DNA of 59,785 nucleotides from Candidatus Omnitrophota bacterium (GCA_028715965.1 JAQUQS010000008.1:1-59785), one strand, 5' to 3'; counted from the stretch's first letter, positions 18,022 to 26,840 are shown. Program-made: numbers and translations. Notes: a model not told the origin generated them from the sequence alone.

Positions 18022-19767
18022 ATGAGCAAATTAGCGGACATATTGCATAAAGTGCAGAAACCCGGTCGGTATATCGGGGAAGAGTTCAACGTGGTAAAGA
18101 AAGACCATGCTCACTGCGGGGTGTCCGTGGTGTTGGCGTATCCGGATATCTACGAGATAGGCATGAGCTATCTGGGGCTTAAGATATTGTACCACCTTTT
18201 GAACGAACGTGAGGATGTGGTGTGTGAACGTGTCTTCATGCCCTGGGATGACCTGGCCGGGGAGCTACGGAACGAAGACATGAAGCTGTTCAGCCTGGAG
18301 TCGAGGACCCCGCTTAAGGATTTTGATATCGTGGGTTTTTCACTTTCATACGAGCTGACATATACCAATGTGCTTTCTATGCTCGAACTGGGTGGGATAG
18401 AAGTGCTGTCTTCCGAACGTGGGGAGGATGCTCCCCTGGTCATAGCCGGAGGCGCGTGCTGTTATAATCCCGAACCCATGCATAGGTTCATCGACGTTTT
18501 CGTGATAGGTGACGGGGAGGAAGCGCTTCCCGCGCTTGTCGACAGGTACACGGAATTGAAAAAGAATAAGATCGGTAGGAAAGAAGCCTTAAGGGCGCTG
18601 GCGGGGATGAGGGGCGTATATGTGCCGTCGCTATATGAGCCAAAATACGTCGGAGAGGAATTCAAGGGGCTGGAACCTATCGGTCCCGATATCCCCCGTG
18701 TGGTGGAAAAAGCGTGCGTAACTTCGTTCGATTCCACATATTACCCGGTAAAACAGCTGGTACCGCTCGTAAAGACCATACATGACAGGATCTCGGTCGA
18801 GATAATGAGGGGGTGTCCTAACCGGTGCAGGTTCTGCCAGGCCAGTGCCGTGAACCGTCCGTTGGGCATACGAAAACCGGAGACGGTGAGGAAATTGTGC
18901 CGGGAGACCTATCTTCATACCGGATATGAAAGGATATCCCTCCTGTCGCTTTCCAGCGTGAATTATCCCGGGCTTGCTGGGCTTTTCGAGGCCTTGAAAG
19001 AGGATCTTGGTTCCCGGCGCGTAAGTATTTCTATACCGTCACTGAGAGTGGATGAAGCGTTTTACGATGTCCCGGGAATGCTTTCAGATATGCGCAAGTC
19101 CGGCCTTACTTTCGCGCCTGAAACGGCGGACGACTTATTAAGGAGCGCGTTGGGCAAGGACATTGATATGGGGATACTTTGTAAATCCGCGTCACTTGCT
19201 TACCGTCATGGTTGGAAAAGGATCAAACTGTATTTCATGGTAGGCTTCTCGTCCTCAGTGAAGGACGAGGCGGAGAACATCCTTCAGATGAGCGCTAAGG
19301 TCTCGGGGGTGAGGAGGGAGACGGCGTCCAAGCCCGCCGAAGTGAAAGTCAGCGTTAATCCGTTCGTTCCCAAAGCACATACTCCGTTCCAGTGGCTTCC
19401 AATGAGATCCAGGCAAGAGCTGGAAGAGATAAGGGGGCAGCTCTTGTCGTCACGGTCCAAGTATGTCGAGGTCGATGTGCATGATATACGACAGTCTTTT
19501 CTGGAAGCGTGCATGTCGAGAGGGGATCGCAAGGTGGCGGATATCATTTACACTGCGTGGAATAATGGCGCGAGGTTCGATGGATGGCGCGACCATTTCG
19601 ATCCCGTACTGTGGGCGGACGCGTTCAAGGCCAATGGCGCTGATATAGACAGTTATGCCTGTCAGAGGTTCGGCATGGATGATGTCCTGCCGTGGGAGCA
19701 TATAAGTGCCGGTATCCCGAAAGATATGTTGAAGAAAGAACTTATTGCCAGTGGATTGTATCAATAA
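18022..19767 (+). CDS. B12-binding/radical SAM protein, TIGR03960-like
   Basis: A 581-residue protein with an N-terminal cobalamin-binding-like Rossmann region (LAYPDIYEIGMSYLG, IAGGACCYNPEPM, VIGDGEEALP) and a radical SAM core with the 4Fe-4S motif C265-x3-C269-x2-C272 in GCPNRCRFCQ. FAPETADD and FMVGFSS match later strands of the barrel. This family is found after rodA or before rng in very many bacteria, usually next to or fused with a DUF2344 (TIGR03936) protein; its reaction is not established. Here the DUF2344 partner is 11.7 kb away at 31440, beyond the pilus locus. A terminator follows directly. Confidence 0.9.
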   Translation: MSKLADILHKVQKPGRYIGEEFNVVKKDHAHCGVSVVLAYPDIYEIGMSYLGLKILYHLLNEREDVVCERVFMPWDDLAGELRNEDMKLFSLESRTPLKDFDIVGFSLSYELTYTNVLSMLELGGIEVLSSERGEDAPLVIAGGACCYNPEPMHRFIDVFVIGDGEEALPALVDRYTELKKNKIGRKEALRALAGMRGVYVPSLYEPKYVGEEFKGLEPIGPDIPRVVEKACVTSFDSTYYPVKQLVPLVKTIHDRISVEIMRGCPNRCRFCQASAVNRPLGIRKPETVRKLCRETYLHTGYERISLLSLSSVNYPGLAGLFEALKEDLGSRRVSISIPSLRVDEAFYDVPGMLSDMRKSGLTFAPETADDLLRSALGKDIDMGILCKSASLAYRHGWKRIKLYFMVGFSSSVKDEAENILQMSAKVSGVRRETASKPAEVKVSVNPFVPKAHTPFQWLPMRSRQELEEIRGQLLSSRSKYVEVDVHDIRQSFLEACMSRGDRKVADIIYTAWNNGARFDGWRDHFDPVLWADAFKANGADIDSYACQRFGMDDVLPWEHISAGIPKDMLKKELIASGLYQ

Positions 19768-19790
19768 CACGCTATTTAGTGTGCTTTTTT
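19768..19790 (+). terminator. Rho-independent terminator after radical SAM gene
   Basis: A six-pair stem (CACGCT with AGTGTG, one G-T pair) around a four-base loop, followed by C and six T. It starts immediately after the stop codon and separates the rod operon from the pilus locus. Confidence 0.6.
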
Positions 19791-19816
19791 GATGTTTAAC
19801 CCTTATCCCGCCTTTT

Positions 19817-19845
19817 TTGACTTTTGTCGGATGGTAGTGTAATAT
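19817..19845 (+). promoter_or_regulatory. Putative promoter of the pilus ATPase genes
   Basis: TTGACT at 19817-19822, 17-base spacer, TAATAT at 19840-19845 with TG directly before it. The remaining leader to pilT is about 88 bases and holds a run of eight T; I see no conserved riboswitch in it. Confidence 0.5.
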
Positions 19846-19939
19846 TACTCAATAGATATAGAAAGGACCGGTACGGCGCTGTGAAATGTGTCGGCTATGG
19901 TTTTTTTTGACTAACTGAACGACCAACGGAGAGGTGAGT

Positions 19940-21001
19940 ATGGACCTGGATATCAAGCAGATCATGGCGGATATGCCTGAAAAAAGGGCCTCCGACCTTC
20001 ACATAGGGGCCGACGCGCCGCTGCATTACAGGATAGATAATGATCTTGTCCCGGTGACCGAGCAGGTGTTGTCCGCCGAAGAAGCCAAGGAAATAATATA
20101 CAGCCTGCTTACAGAGGAGCAGATCAACCGGCTGGAAACGGAAAAAGAGATAGATTTTTCCATAGCCATGGGGGATGTGGGACGCTACAGGTGCAACGCT
20201 TTCACCCAGAGGAACGCTACCGGTTGCGCGATAAGGCTCATTCCTCTTGATATAATGACGATAGCCGAATGCGGCCTACCCGCCGATGTGGTACAGAAGT
20301 TCTGCTATACTCACCGTGGACTCGTGCTTGTTACCGGGGCTACGGGAAGCGGGAAATCCACAACGCTAGCGGCCATGGTCGACGAGATAAACGCGAACCG
20401 CACATGCCATATAGTCACCATAGAGGACCCGATAGAATTCGTGCATAAGAACAAGAAATCCATAATTGACCAGCGTCAGCTTTTCCAGGATACATATTCT
20501 TTCGGCAGCGCGCTCCGGCATGTGCTCCGTCAGGATCCCGATGTGATCCTTATCGGTGAGCTCCGGGACCTGGATACGATACAGGCGGCTCTCGTAATAG
20601 CCGACACGGGACATCTTGTGCTGGGAACGCTCCATACGTCGGATTCGATACAGACGATAAACCGTATCGTGGATGTTTTCCCGTCACACCAGCAAAAGCA
20701 GATACGCGTGCAGCTTTCATTCGTGCTTATAGCCATATTATCCCAGCAGCTCATTCCCCGCGCGGGAAAGAAGGGCAGGGTGCTCGCCGCCGAAGTGCTG
20801 GTCGCGACGCCAGCTGTGCGCAGCATGATACGGGAGAACAAGGAACACCAGATATATTCAATAATCCAGACCTCCCAGAAGTATGGCATGAAGACGATGA
20901 ACCAGTCCCTGGTCGACCTGGTCTTCCAGGGGGAGATTACCCATGATGAGGCCCTGGCACGGTCCCCGAACACGGAAGAGCTTATTAAGATGCTGGGATA
21001 G
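19940..21001 (+). CDS. pilT: Type IV pilus retraction ATPase PilT
   Basis: Hexameric ATPase at the inner-membrane base that depolymerises the pilus and powers twitching motility. Length is 353 residues from ATG 19940, which sits eight bases after GGAG; the GTG at 19934 lies within that ribosome site. Motifs are the N-terminal ASDLHI block, Walker A GATGSGKST (from residue 133), Asp box TIEDPIEF, Walker B DVILIGELRD and His box TGHLVLGTLHT. Near the C-terminus AVRSMIREN corresponds to the PilT-specific AIRNLIRE box needed for retraction, which distinguishes it from PilB and PilU. It opens the pilus locus. Confidence 0.96.
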   Translation: MDLDIKQIMADMPEKRASDLHIGADAPLHYRIDNDLVPVTEQVLSAEEAKEIIYSLLTEEQINRLETEKEIDFSIAMGDVGRYRCNAFTQRNATGCAIRLIPLDIMTIAECGLPADVVQKFCYTHRGLVLVTGATGSGKSTTLAAMVDEINANRTCHIVTIEDPIEFVHKNKKSIIDQRQLFQDTYSFGSALRHVLRQDPDVILIGELRDLDTIQAALVIADTGHLVLGTLHTSDSIQTINRIVDVFPSHQQKQIRVQLSFVLIAILSQQLIPRAGKKGRVLAAEVLVATPAVRSMIRENKEHQIYSIIQTSQKYGMKTMNQSLVDLVFQGEITHDEALARSPNTEELIKMLG

Positions 21002-21023
21002 TCATGGCCGGGAAGGGAGAGAA

Positions 21024-21470
21024 GTGATACCTGAACGGAAGATGTTGAAAAAACTGGGAGAGATACTCGTTTTCAACGAGGTGGTCACGTCCGAGCAGCT
21101 CAAGCTTGCCATAGAGGTCCAGAGGACGGAAGGGGGCCTTCTTGGGGATGTGCTGATAAAACTGGGTTACGCGAAAGAAAGAGATATAGTCCTGGCGCTT
21201 ACCATGCAATACGGGTTCCCTTTCCTGCCCTTGGAAAGTTACGAGCTCAAGAAAGAACTGGCCGAAGTCCTGCCCGAAGAAATGGCGCGCAAATACAGCA
21301 TGGTGCCATTGGATATGATAGGCAGTATATTTACCGTTGCCATGTCGGATCCTCTTAACACAAAGGCCATTGAAGAGGCCGAATCCAAGACCTCGAAAAA
21401 GGTACAGGCTTTCATCTCTACGGTGAGTTCCATATATGAAGCGTTAGACAAGCTGTACAAGCAGGGATAA
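21024..21470 (+). CDS. Stand-alone MshEN (GspE/PilB N-terminal) domain protein
   Basis: A 148-residue protein consisting of just the MshEN/GspII_E N-terminal domain of extension ATPases; no ATPase core follows. Two LG-x-x-L turns are visible: KLGEILVFNEVVTSEQL and LLGDVLIKLGYAKERDI, then the usual FLPLESYEL, MARKYSMVPLD and FTVAMSDPLN segments. In MshE-type ATPases these paired motifs bind cyclic di-GMP, so ligand binding is plausible but inferred. GTG 21024 is chosen because GGAAGGGAGAG stands just upstream; in-frame codons further up overlap pilT. It lies 16 bases before the first pilB gene. It could be a free regulatory subunit of the PilB hexamers. Confidence 0.82.
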   Translation: MIPERKMLKKLGEILVFNEVVTSEQLKLAIEVQRTEGGLLGDVLIKLGYAKERDIVLALTMQYGFPFLPLESYELKKELAEVLPEEMARKYSMVPLDMIGSIFTVAMSDPLNTKAIEEAESKTSKKVQAFISTVSSIYEALDKLYKQG

Positions 21471-21486
21471 GACCAGAGGCTGACCT

Positions 21487-23202
21487 ATGTCGCTTTTCAT
21501 TACAAAAAGGATATGTGACCTCCTTCTCAAGAAGAAGCTTGTATCCGAAGAGGATCTCAAGCACGCCAGTAAGATATGTGGTGAAAGAGGAGGAAGCTTA
21601 AGTGATATACTGATCGACATGAGGAAAGTGTCGAAAGAAGATCTCTTGACGGTCTTCAGCGAGGAAATGGGGTTCCCCCCGTTCCGTTTGTCCCGGTTCA
21701 ACATAAGTGACGAGGTGTTGGGACTTATCCCAAAGCGCGTGTGCAGGACCTACCAGATATTGCCGCTATCCCGCATGGGTAAGCAGCTCACGGTGGCTAT
21801 GGTGGATCCCCTGAACATTTTCGCCCTGGACGATCTCCGGATAATCACCAGCCTGGATGTCAGCCCGGTGATAGTCACGGAAGACGAAATGAAGGACGCT
21901 TTCCTGAAATATTTCGAAAAATCAGCCGACGAGGAAATAAGCGCCATCGTAGAGGACATGGAAAGCGCCAAGATGGAGATGGTGGAGGATGACGCTGACG
22001 ATTTCTCTTCCCTTGATCTTTTGAGGATCACCGAGGACGCGCCTGTGGTCAAATTGACCAATATGATATTAGGAAAAGGAGTAAAAGAGCGGGCGAGTGA
22101 CATACTCATAGAACCGCTTGAGAGGAGCTCAAGGGTCAGGTACAGGATAGACGGCGTGCTTTGCGAAAGATATACGCCTCCGAGGAAATTCCACCAGGCC
22201 ATAGTCTCCAGGATAAAGGTCATGTCCGATCTGGATATAGCGGAAAGACGTCTTCCCCAGGACGGCAGGTTCAGGATAAAGATCGAGGACCGCAAGGTGG
22301 ATTTCAGGGTATCGATAGTGCCGTCCAGTTTTGGCGAGAAGATCGCGCTCAGGGTGCTTGACAAGGAACAGGCCATGATAGATCTTGACTCCCTTGGGTT
22401 TCGAGAGAGCGCCAAGGCTGATATGCGGGAAGCGGCCCGCCGGCCCCACGGGATGGTACTTGTATGCGGCCCCACAGGATGCGGTAAAACGACGACACTT
22501 TATTCCATTCTCAAGTATATAGACGATCCCGAAAAGAACGTAGTTACGGTCGAGGACCCCGTGGAATATGAGCTCAAGGGGATAAACCAGGTCAGTATAA
22601 ACGATGAGATAGGTCTCAGCTTTTCCGCGTGCCTGAGGTCCATACTGCGTCAGGACCCGGACATTATAATGGTAGGGGAGATAAGGGACCATGAGACGCT
22701 GGATGTCGCCATAAAATCCGCGCTTACAGGGCACCTTGTCTTGAGTACGCTCCATACGAATACCGCCGCCGGGTCAGTGGTCAGGATGGTCAACATGGGG
22801 ATCGAACCGTTCCTTATCACGGCATCAGTGGAGCTGGTGGCCGCGCAGCGGCTCCTCAGGAAACTTTGTACGGAGTGCAAGGAACCTTATATGCCGACCA
22901 GGGACGTGGCCGAGAAATACGGGTTGTTCGATGAAAAGGGAGGGATAAAACAGATATTCCGCCCGATAGGATGTAAAAAATGTGTGGGGACAGGGTATCA
23001 GGGCAGGGTGGCCATCGCGGAATGCCTGAAGTTGTCGCCCGCGATAAAAGAACTTATTTTCAAGAACGCGCAGGAACATGAGATCGAGAGGCAGGCGAAG
23101 GAAGAAGGCATGAGCACCCTCAGGCAGAATGGTATATATAACGTGCTGGAGGGGGTCTCTTCCCTGGAGGATGTGCTGCGCATTACCGTTATGGCGCGTT
23201 GA
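21487..23202 (+). CDS. pilB: Type IV pilus extension ATPase PilB, paralogue 1
   Basis: AAA-type secretion ATPase that drives pilin polymerisation at the inner-membrane platform. Of 571 residues, about 1-150 form an MshEN-like domain, followed by an acidic linker and the N2 and ATPase domains. Walker A is GPTGCGKT (from residue 328, Cys where Ser is usual), Asp box TVEDPVEY, Walker B DIIMVGEIRD, His box TGHLVLSTLHTN. The four-cysteine zinc site is present (CTEC and CKKC). In the MshEN part the LG-x-x-L turns read ICDLL and LSDIL, so cyclic di-GMP binding is doubtful. Next gene is a second PilB. Confidence 0.93.
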   Translation: MSLFITKRICDLLLKKKLVSEEDLKHASKICGERGGSLSDILIDMRKVSKEDLLTVFSEEMGFPPFRLSRFNISDEVLGLIPKRVCRTYQILPLSRMGKQLTVAMVDPLNIFALDDLRIITSLDVSPVIVTEDEMKDAFLKYFEKSADEEISAIVEDMESAKMEMVEDDADDFSSLDLLRITEDAPVVKLTNMILGKGVKERASDILIEPLERSSRVRYRIDGVLCERYTPPRKFHQAIVSRIKVMSDLDIAERRLPQDGRFRIKIEDRKVDFRVSIVPSSFGEKIALRVLDKEQAMIDLDSLGFRESAKADMREAARRPHGMVLVCGPTGCGKTTTLYSILKYIDDPEKNVVTVEDPVEYELKGINQVSINDEIGLSFSACLRSILRQDPDIIMVGEIRDHETLDVAIKSALTGHLVLSTLHTNTAAGSVVRMVNMGIEPFLITASVELVAAQRLLRKLCTECKEPYMPTRDVAEKYGLFDEKGGIKQIFRPIGCKKCVGTGYQGRVAIAECLKLSPAIKELIFKNAQEHEIERQAKEEGMSTLRQNGIYNVLEGVSSLEDVLRITVMAR

Positions 23203-23211
23203 GGCTTAAGT

Positions 23212-24912
23212 ATGAGTAACACGCTTACTGAAAAGATAATAGACAACCTGAAACATGTCCCGAGCATGGATCATGGAAGGCTGGAGTCCTTTGTCGATGA
23301 GACCAGGAAGCTTTCGGGGAACATAGTCAACTTTCTTATGGAAAGCGACATCATACCGCCAAGAGAGATGTTGGGAGTGCTTGGGACGGCCCTTGATATT
23401 CCGCCCATAGATGTATCGCGTATCTCCCTTGACAGGGACCTTATGGCGCTTGTAACGGAAAAACTGGAGAGAAGATATTCCGTCCTGCCGATATCCAGGA
23501 TAGGCAAGGAAATAACCCTGGCGGTGGCTAATCCGACGGACATATTGGCCATTGATGATATCAAGACCATAACGGGATGCGACATTGAACTGGTATTATC
23601 CACGAAAAAGGATATACAGGACATACTTTCTTCTTTTTACGATGAGGCTGATGAGGATATAAGTACCATAATTGATGAGGGCGAGGAGTCCAGCGTAGAG
23701 ATCATCGAGCATGCACAGGGTACCGATATAATGGACCTTACCAAGGAGAGTACTACCGCGCCGATAGTTAAAGTGGTGGACCTCATTATCTCTGAGGCGA
23801 TAAAGCGCAGGTCGAGTGATATACATATCGAACCGCAGGAAAAGACGCTCAGGGTCAGGTACAGGGTGGACGGACGGCTGCATAATATTTTCGACCTGCC
23901 GAAGATCAACCAGAACGCCATACTGGCAAGACTGAAGATCATGTCGAACCTGGATATCACCGAGACACGTGTTCCCCAGGACGGCAGGTTCAGGATAAAG
24001 CTCGAGAACAAGGAAATAGATTTCAGGGTCTCGGTGCTCCCGACCAATTTCGGGAACAAGGTGGTACTAAGGGCGCTTGACAAGAGCAATCTTTCCATCG
24101 GGCTCGATACCCTGGGCTTCCTGCCAGGCCCGATGAGTGATTTCCGCGAAGCGTTGTCCAGGCCTTTCGGGATAATACTTGTTACCGGTCCTACCGGGAG
24201 CGGTAAGTCGACCACGCTTTATTCCGTTCTTACCGAGATGAACGTCCCGGAAAAGAACATTGTCACCATAGAGGACCCGGTAGAATACCAGGTGGGAGGT
24301 ATAACCCAGATAGCGGCGCGACCGGAGATAGGGCTTGATTTCGCCGGCGGGCTCAGGGCCGTGCTCAGGCAGAGCCCTGATGTCATAATGGTCGGAGAGA
24401 TCCGGGATATGGAAACCGCGGATATCGCTATTAAGGCCTCGCTTACCGGACAAATGGTGCTAAGTACCCTGCATACCAATGATTCCGTAGGAGCCATCAC
24501 GCGGCTCGTGAACATGGGCATAGAGCCGTTCCTTGTGGCGTCCAGTCTTATAATGGCCTGCGCGCAACGACTGCTACGTAAGATATGTCCGCATTGCAAG
24601 ACGGAAGCAGGGCTTCCTGAAGCGCTTGTCGCGGAGATAAAAGCAAGATACCCGGAAGCGCGGGACAAAGACGAGTTTTTCAAGGGAGCCGGCTGCCAGA
24701 GATGTAACGGTACGGGATATCTGGGCAGGATGGGTGTGCTTGAGACCCTGCTGGTTGATGAGAAGATAAGGGAGATGATCAATGCGAGCAGCTCCGAGTT
24801 CGATATAAAGAAGTACTTGGTCGGAAAGGGTGTTAGGGATCTCAGGGGTAATGCCATGACGAAGTTCATTAACGGGCTGACAACGTACGAGGAAGTGCTA
24901 AGGGTGACCTGA
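23212..24912 (+). CDS. pilB: Type IV pilus extension ATPase PilB/GspE, paralogue 2
   Basis: A second complete extension ATPase of 566 residues, nine bases after the first. Walker A is the canonical GPTGSGKSTTLY (from residue 326), Asp box TIEDPVEY, Walker B DVIMVGEIRD. The His box reads TGQMVLSTLHTN, with Gln for the usual His. The zinc site is CPHC and CQRC. The N-terminal MshEN region keeps the fold pattern (RRYSVLPISRIG, LAVANPTDILAIDD) but has lost the LG turns. The two PilBs differ throughout, so this is an old duplication. They may form alternative motors or mixed hexamers, or one may serve the minor-pilin system at 33.5 kb. Confidence 0.92.
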   Translation: MSNTLTEKIIDNLKHVPSMDHGRLESFVDETRKLSGNIVNFLMESDIIPPREMLGVLGTALDIPPIDVSRISLDRDLMALVTEKLERRYSVLPISRIGKEITLAVANPTDILAIDDIKTITGCDIELVLSTKKDIQDILSSFYDEADEDISTIIDEGEESSVEIIEHAQGTDIMDLTKESTTAPIVKVVDLIISEAIKRRSSDIHIEPQEKTLRVRYRVDGRLHNIFDLPKINQNAILARLKIMSNLDITETRVPQDGRFRIKLENKEIDFRVSVLPTNFGNKVVLRALDKSNLSIGLDTLGFLPGPMSDFREALSRPFGIILVTGPTGSGKSTTLYSVLTEMNVPEKNIVTIEDPVEYQVGGITQIAARPEIGLDFAGGLRAVLRQSPDVIMVGEIRDMETADIAIKASLTGQMVLSTLHTNDSVGAITRLVNMGIEPFLVASSLIMACAQRLLRKICPHCKTEAGLPEALVAEIKARYPEARDKDEFFKGAGCQRCNGTGYLGRMGVLETLLVDEKIREMINASSSEFDIKKYLVGKGVRDLRGNAMTKFINGLTTYEEVLRVT

Positions 24913-24932
24913 GGCGCGGATAAAAGGATAAG

Positions 24933-26159
24933 ATGTCCAAATTCAAATATATAGCGAAAGATAAAGTGGGACAGACCCTGAAGGGAGAGGTGGACGCTTC
25001 CGACAACAAGCAGGCTCTCAATCTGCTTCGGGGGGAAGGCCTGATGATCCTGAGGCTCGAGCAGGTCAGCGAAAAAGGCTCGTTCCTTTCATCTCTTTCT
25101 TTTTTGTCGAAACAGGGAGCTAAGGTAAAAACAGAGGAAATAGTGCTGTTCACCCGCCAGATTGCCACAATGATGAGCGCGGGGCTCACCGTGGTAACTT
25201 CGCTGGATACCCTGGCGGAACAGGTCGAAAGCCTCTCTTTCAAAAAGATACTTCTCGATATAAGGGAAGCCGTGAATACGGGGGCCAGCCTTTCGGACGC
25301 GATGGCGAAGTATGAGCCGGTCTTCACTACGTTCTTCGTGAATATGGTGCGCGCGGGAGAATCAAGCGGTATGCTTGATGAGGTGCTTGACCGGGTAGCG
25401 TTATACCTGGAAAAGACCAGTGCTCTCCAGAAAAAGATACAATCGGCGCTGGTATATCCTTCGGTGGTGAGCTTTATGGCGATCGTGATCACCATGGTAA
25501 TGATACTCAAGGTGATCCCCGTTTTCAAGGATATGTTCTCCGGGTTCGGCGCGGCGCTTCCGGCGCCGACACAGTTCCTTATAAACCTCAGTGACGCCAT
25601 GAGGGGGTCTTTTGTCCAGGTCGCGGTGGTCATTGGCCTTGCCGTATTCGCGGGCAAATGGTACGTTAACACGGAAAAGGGGAGATTACAGGCTGACGGC
25701 CTCAAATTGAAACTTCCTGTTTTCGGGGTGCTTTTCAAAAAAGTCGCGGTGAGCAAGTTCACAAGGACACTAAGTACGCTTGTGCGTAGCGGTGTTCCCA
25801 TTCTTCAGGCCCTTGAGATAGTCGCTAAAACGTCCGGGAACACTGTAATAGAAAAATCCATAAATGAGGTCAAGGAAAGCGTAAGGGAAGGGGAGAGCAT
25901 AGCGGTCCAGATGCAGAAGAGCGGTATTTTTCCGGGCATGGTCACCCGCATGATAGCTGTGGGTGAAAAAAGCGGACAGCTCGAAACGATGCTGACCAAG
26001 ATCGCGGATTTTTATGACGAGCAGGTCGATGCGTCGGTCGATGCCTTGACAAGTCTTATTGAGCCCCTTGTGATCGCGTTCCTGGGGATCGTTATAGGTG
26101 GTATAGTGATATGTATGTTCCTGCCTATATTCAAGATGAGCACGCTTATACAGGCCTGA
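24933..26159 (+). CDS. pilC: Type IV pilus inner-membrane platform protein PilC/GspF
   Basis: Polytopic platform protein on which PilB and PilT act. At 408 residues it has the usual length. It starts with the family pattern FKYIAKDKVGQTLKGEVDA, followed by two GspF/PilC domains: FTRQIATMMSAGLTVVTSLDTL near residue 75 and FTRTLSTLVRSGVPILQALEIV near 280. Three hydrophobic segments are seen at about 170-195, 225-240 and 375-400. It ends the pilT-MshEN-pilB-pilB-pilC transcription unit; the pilin downstream has its own promoter. Confidence 0.95.
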   Translation: MSKFKYIAKDKVGQTLKGEVDASDNKQALNLLRGEGLMILRLEQVSEKGSFLSSLSFLSKQGAKVKTEEIVLFTRQIATMMSAGLTVVTSLDTLAEQVESLSFKKILLDIREAVNTGASLSDAMAKYEPVFTTFFVNMVRAGESSGMLDEVLDRVALYLEKTSALQKKIQSALVYPSVVSFMAIVITMVMILKVIPVFKDMFSGFGAALPAPTQFLINLSDAMRGSFVQVAVVIGLAVFAGKWYVNTEKGRLQADGLKLKLPVFGVLFKKVAVSKFTRTLSTLVRSGVPILQALEIVAKTSGNTVIEKSINEVKESVREGESIAVQMQKSGIFPGMVTRMIAVGEKSGQLETMLTKIADFYDEQVDASVDALTSLIEPLVIAFLGIVIGGIVICMFLPIFKMSTLIQA

Positions 26160-26211
26160 TCCGCGCTATCCTCATCTGGCTATTTAGAAGTTAACAAAAT
26201 GAACGCTTGGT

Positions 26212-26240
26212 TTGCAATGGGAAATATCGGAATGTATACT
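26212..26240 (+). promoter_or_regulatory. Promoter of the major pilin gene
   Basis: TTGCAA at 26212-26217, 17-base spacer, TATACT at 26235-26240 with TG directly before it. Expected transcript start is near 26247, giving a leader of about 54 bases. I found no convincing sigma54 promoter in this gap. Confidence 0.5.
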
Positions 26241-26286
26241 TGCTAGTGGTGGGGATGAGGTTAAAAATGATCCCTATCCGAAAGAG

Positions 26287-26296
26287 AGGAGGTGAT
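26287..26296 (+). promoter_or_regulatory. Near-perfect ribosome binding site of the major pilin
   Basis: AGGAGGTGAT is an unbroken ten-base complement of the 16S rRNA 3' end, placed correctly for ATG 26301. It is much stronger than other sites in the window and rules against the GTG at 26292, which lies inside it. Confidence 0.8.
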
Positions 26297-26300
26297 ACAT

Positions 26301-26696
26301 ATGAAGATGCGTAAATTGATGGGCAAAGGCGGTTTCACTCTCGTGGAGATAATGATAGTAGTCGCAATTATAGGTCTTTTAGCCGCGATAGCGATACCGA
26401 ACTTTGTGAAAGCGCGCGAGACCGCGCAGGAGAAGGCAGCTCTGGCCAACCTGAAGCAGATAGAGGGAGCCAAGACGCTTTGGGCTCTGGATACTGGTGC
26501 GGCCACGGACGCGACACCGGCCGAGGCTGATCTGGTGGATGACTACCTGAAGGTGTTCCCGACAGGACCGAGTGGAATAACGTATACCATAGGCGATATG
26601 AGCACTGAACCAACGGCCACTATACCGGGACGCGGGACCCTGAACCTGGATGGCACGATAACGGCTGAAGAGGAAGAACCACCTGCCGAAGGATAA
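26301..26696 (+). CDS. pilA: Major type IV pilin (GspG-like prepilin)
   Basis: Structural subunit of the pilus, 131 residues. The class III leader MKMRKLMGKGG is cut before Phe12, followed by FTLVEIMIVVAIIGLLAA with Glu at mature position 5. The mature protein is short and resembles GspG-like pilins, with the ALANLKQIEGAKTLWA helix and a YTIGDM loop. The cysteines usual at related places in such pilins are absent, and the C-terminus is an acidic tail (AEEEEPPAEG). It has its own promoter, a near-perfect ribosome site and its own terminator, as expected for a very abundant product. No prepilin peptidase gene is in this window. Confidence 0.93.
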   Translation: MKMRKLMGKGGFTLVEIMIVVAIIGLLAAIAIPNFVKARETAQEKAALANLKQIEGAKTLWALDTGAATDATPAEADLVDDYLKVFPTGPSGITYTIGDMSTEPTATIPGRGTLNLDGTITAEEEEPPAEG

Positions 26697-26716
26697 GGAT
26701 GTATCGGATATTCGAC

Positions 26717-26750
26717 AAAAAGAGGGCGCGTACGCGCCCTCTTTTTTTTA
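26717..26750 (+). terminator. Strong Rho-independent terminator of the pilin gene
   Basis: A perfect 22-base palindrome at 26721-26742 (arm AGAGGGCGCG, symmetry centre TA), extended by flanking A and T runs and followed by eight T. It isolates the pilin mRNA from pilM and would also stabilise its 3' end. Confidence 0.93.
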
Positions 26751-26762
26751 TTCCGGGCCGGC

Positions 26763-26792
26763 TTGACAATATACGTGCCGGTGTGATACGCT
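26763..26792 (+). promoter_or_regulatory. Putative promoter of pilMNOPQ
   Basis: TTGACA at 26763-26768, then TGA at 26784-26786 and a weak -10 TACGCT at 26787-26792 (18-base spacer). It begins right after the pilin terminator, so pilM needs a new start of this kind. Confidence 0.45.
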
Positions 26793-26840
26793 TTGGGTGA
26801 GTTATAGTAATATTATTAATTTAAAAAGACCAACACACAC

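Noticed and set aside
26160-26300. Sigma54 promoter for the pilin gene
   Set aside because: Type IV pilin genes are often sigma54-dependent, so I looked for TGGCAC-N5-TTGC. No match with correct spacing was found, while a sigma70-like pair is present.
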